DNA from: Pseudomonas sp. SST3
GTDB taxonomy: Bacteria > Pseudomonadota > Gammaproteobacteria > Pseudomonadales > Pseudomonadaceae
DNA: 5,288 bases
Direction: 5' to 3'
Assembly: GCF_003325755.1 (NCBI RefSeq)
Contig: NZ_QORI02000080.1
Location: forward strand, 1 to 5,288
Shown here: piece after piece, positions 5,156 through 5,288 of the stretch
Position numbering within the stretch: the stretch's first letter is position 1
Layout of the letters: each line of letters starts with the position of its first letter
Position numbers and translations under genes: made by a program
Notes under the pieces: generated by a model
The model's database searches: none
The model's input: the letters and a program-made list of their open reading frames with translations, nothing else
What the model was told of the DNA's origin: nothing

Positions 5156-5288
5156 AGGGGCGGCGTTCGATACCCTGCGCAGCCGCTTCGCCGCTTCCGA
5201 AGAGTCTATCCAGCAATCCCTCAACGCGCGCTCGCGCAACCGCCTTGAATATTTGGGTAATACCCTGGAAACCCGCAAGAAGAAAGAA

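Larger units (their letters stand above)
2445..5288 (+). pseudogene. drmD: DISARM system SNF2-like helicase DrmD, three frameshifts, 3' end beyond the window
   Basis: DrmD is the SF2/SNF2-family helicase specific to class 1 DISARM anti-phage systems, which also contain the DrmMI methylase and the DrmA, DrmB and DrmC core; its exact role is not settled. Read with three one-base repairs, the gene gives 947 residues, still open. In order: an N-terminal region beginning with IPEPGQLVEVRRRQW; Walker A DVGLGKT (G145-T149); motif Ia CPASL (172-176); DEAH box (256-259); LTATPHNGY (292-300); helicase C-terminal lobe with FTEYR (523-527), HGGM (551-554), TDAASEGID (581-589) and QRNGRIDRHGQ (611-621); then a long charged C-terminal region. 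All ATPase motifs are intact once repaired. As read, the open pieces are 2445-3047, a frame open to 3381, and 3314-5155, and no single product would be an active helicase. Start ATG 2445 has AAGGAG 6 bases upstream. drmMI would be expected just past the edge. The family call is firm; whether the gene is truly broken is not. Confidence 0.88.

Noticed and set aside
1..5288. tRNA, CRISPR array, integrase or attachment site
   Set aside because: No cloverleaf-like segment, regularly spaced repeats, tyrosine or serine recombinase motifs, or long direct repeats were seen.

Overview
The window looks like accessory DNA from a gammaproteobacterial, probably Pseudomonas-like, chromosome. This rests on the AlpA and inovirus-Gp2 (YagK/YfjJ-type) pair, the GC-richer codon choice of the right half and the DISARM helicase. 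Genus is inference; no rRNA, tRNA or core gene is present to anchor it. Base composition is visibly uneven: roughly 1-1450 is AT-richer, and 2445-5288 is GC-richer.

Layout. (1) Positions 579 to 1, minus strand: an unrecognised gene with a GTG start and good ribosome binding site, broken by a +1 frame change at a seven-T run (185-191) and running off the left edge. (2) 580-900: a divergent intergenic region with a sigma70-like promoter for the left gene and several short palindromes. (3) 901-1101: an AlpA-type small DNA-binding regulator, followed by a strong rho-independent terminator (1149-1184). (4) 1102-1457: non-coding, with a possible promoter and an 18-codon leader ORF. (5) 1458-2114: an inovirus Gp2 / YagK-YfjJ family protein with a HUH-like His motif, whose 3' end overlaps a possible 66-aa ORF (2080-2280). 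(6) 2281-2444: a weak terminator-like hairpin and a perfect 12-bp inverted repeat just upstream of the next gene. (7) 2445 to the right edge: drmD, the SNF2-like helicase of class 1 DISARM anti-phage systems.

drmD as read carries three frame changes, at about 2881-2883, 3291-3293 and 5148-5150. Each can be repaired by removing one base from a run of three T or A. The first sits inside the Walker A motif. Repaired, the protein reads continuously for 947 residues with every expected SF2/SNF2 motif, and is still open at the edge. The left gene shows the same kind of +1 homopolymer lesion. Four lesions of one type in 5.3 kb, with otherwise well-kept reading frames, suggest base-calling or assembly indels or very recent inactivation, rather than long decay.

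Together the genes look like a mobile-island module (AlpA regulator plus Gp2 replication-type protein) carrying a DISARM defence operon. The remaining DISARM genes (drmMI, drmA, drmB, drmC) would lie beyond the right edge. The AT-rich unknown gene on the left is a candidate accessory or defence gene of the same island. No integrase, attachment site, insertion sequence, CRISPR array or RNA gene could be identified here.
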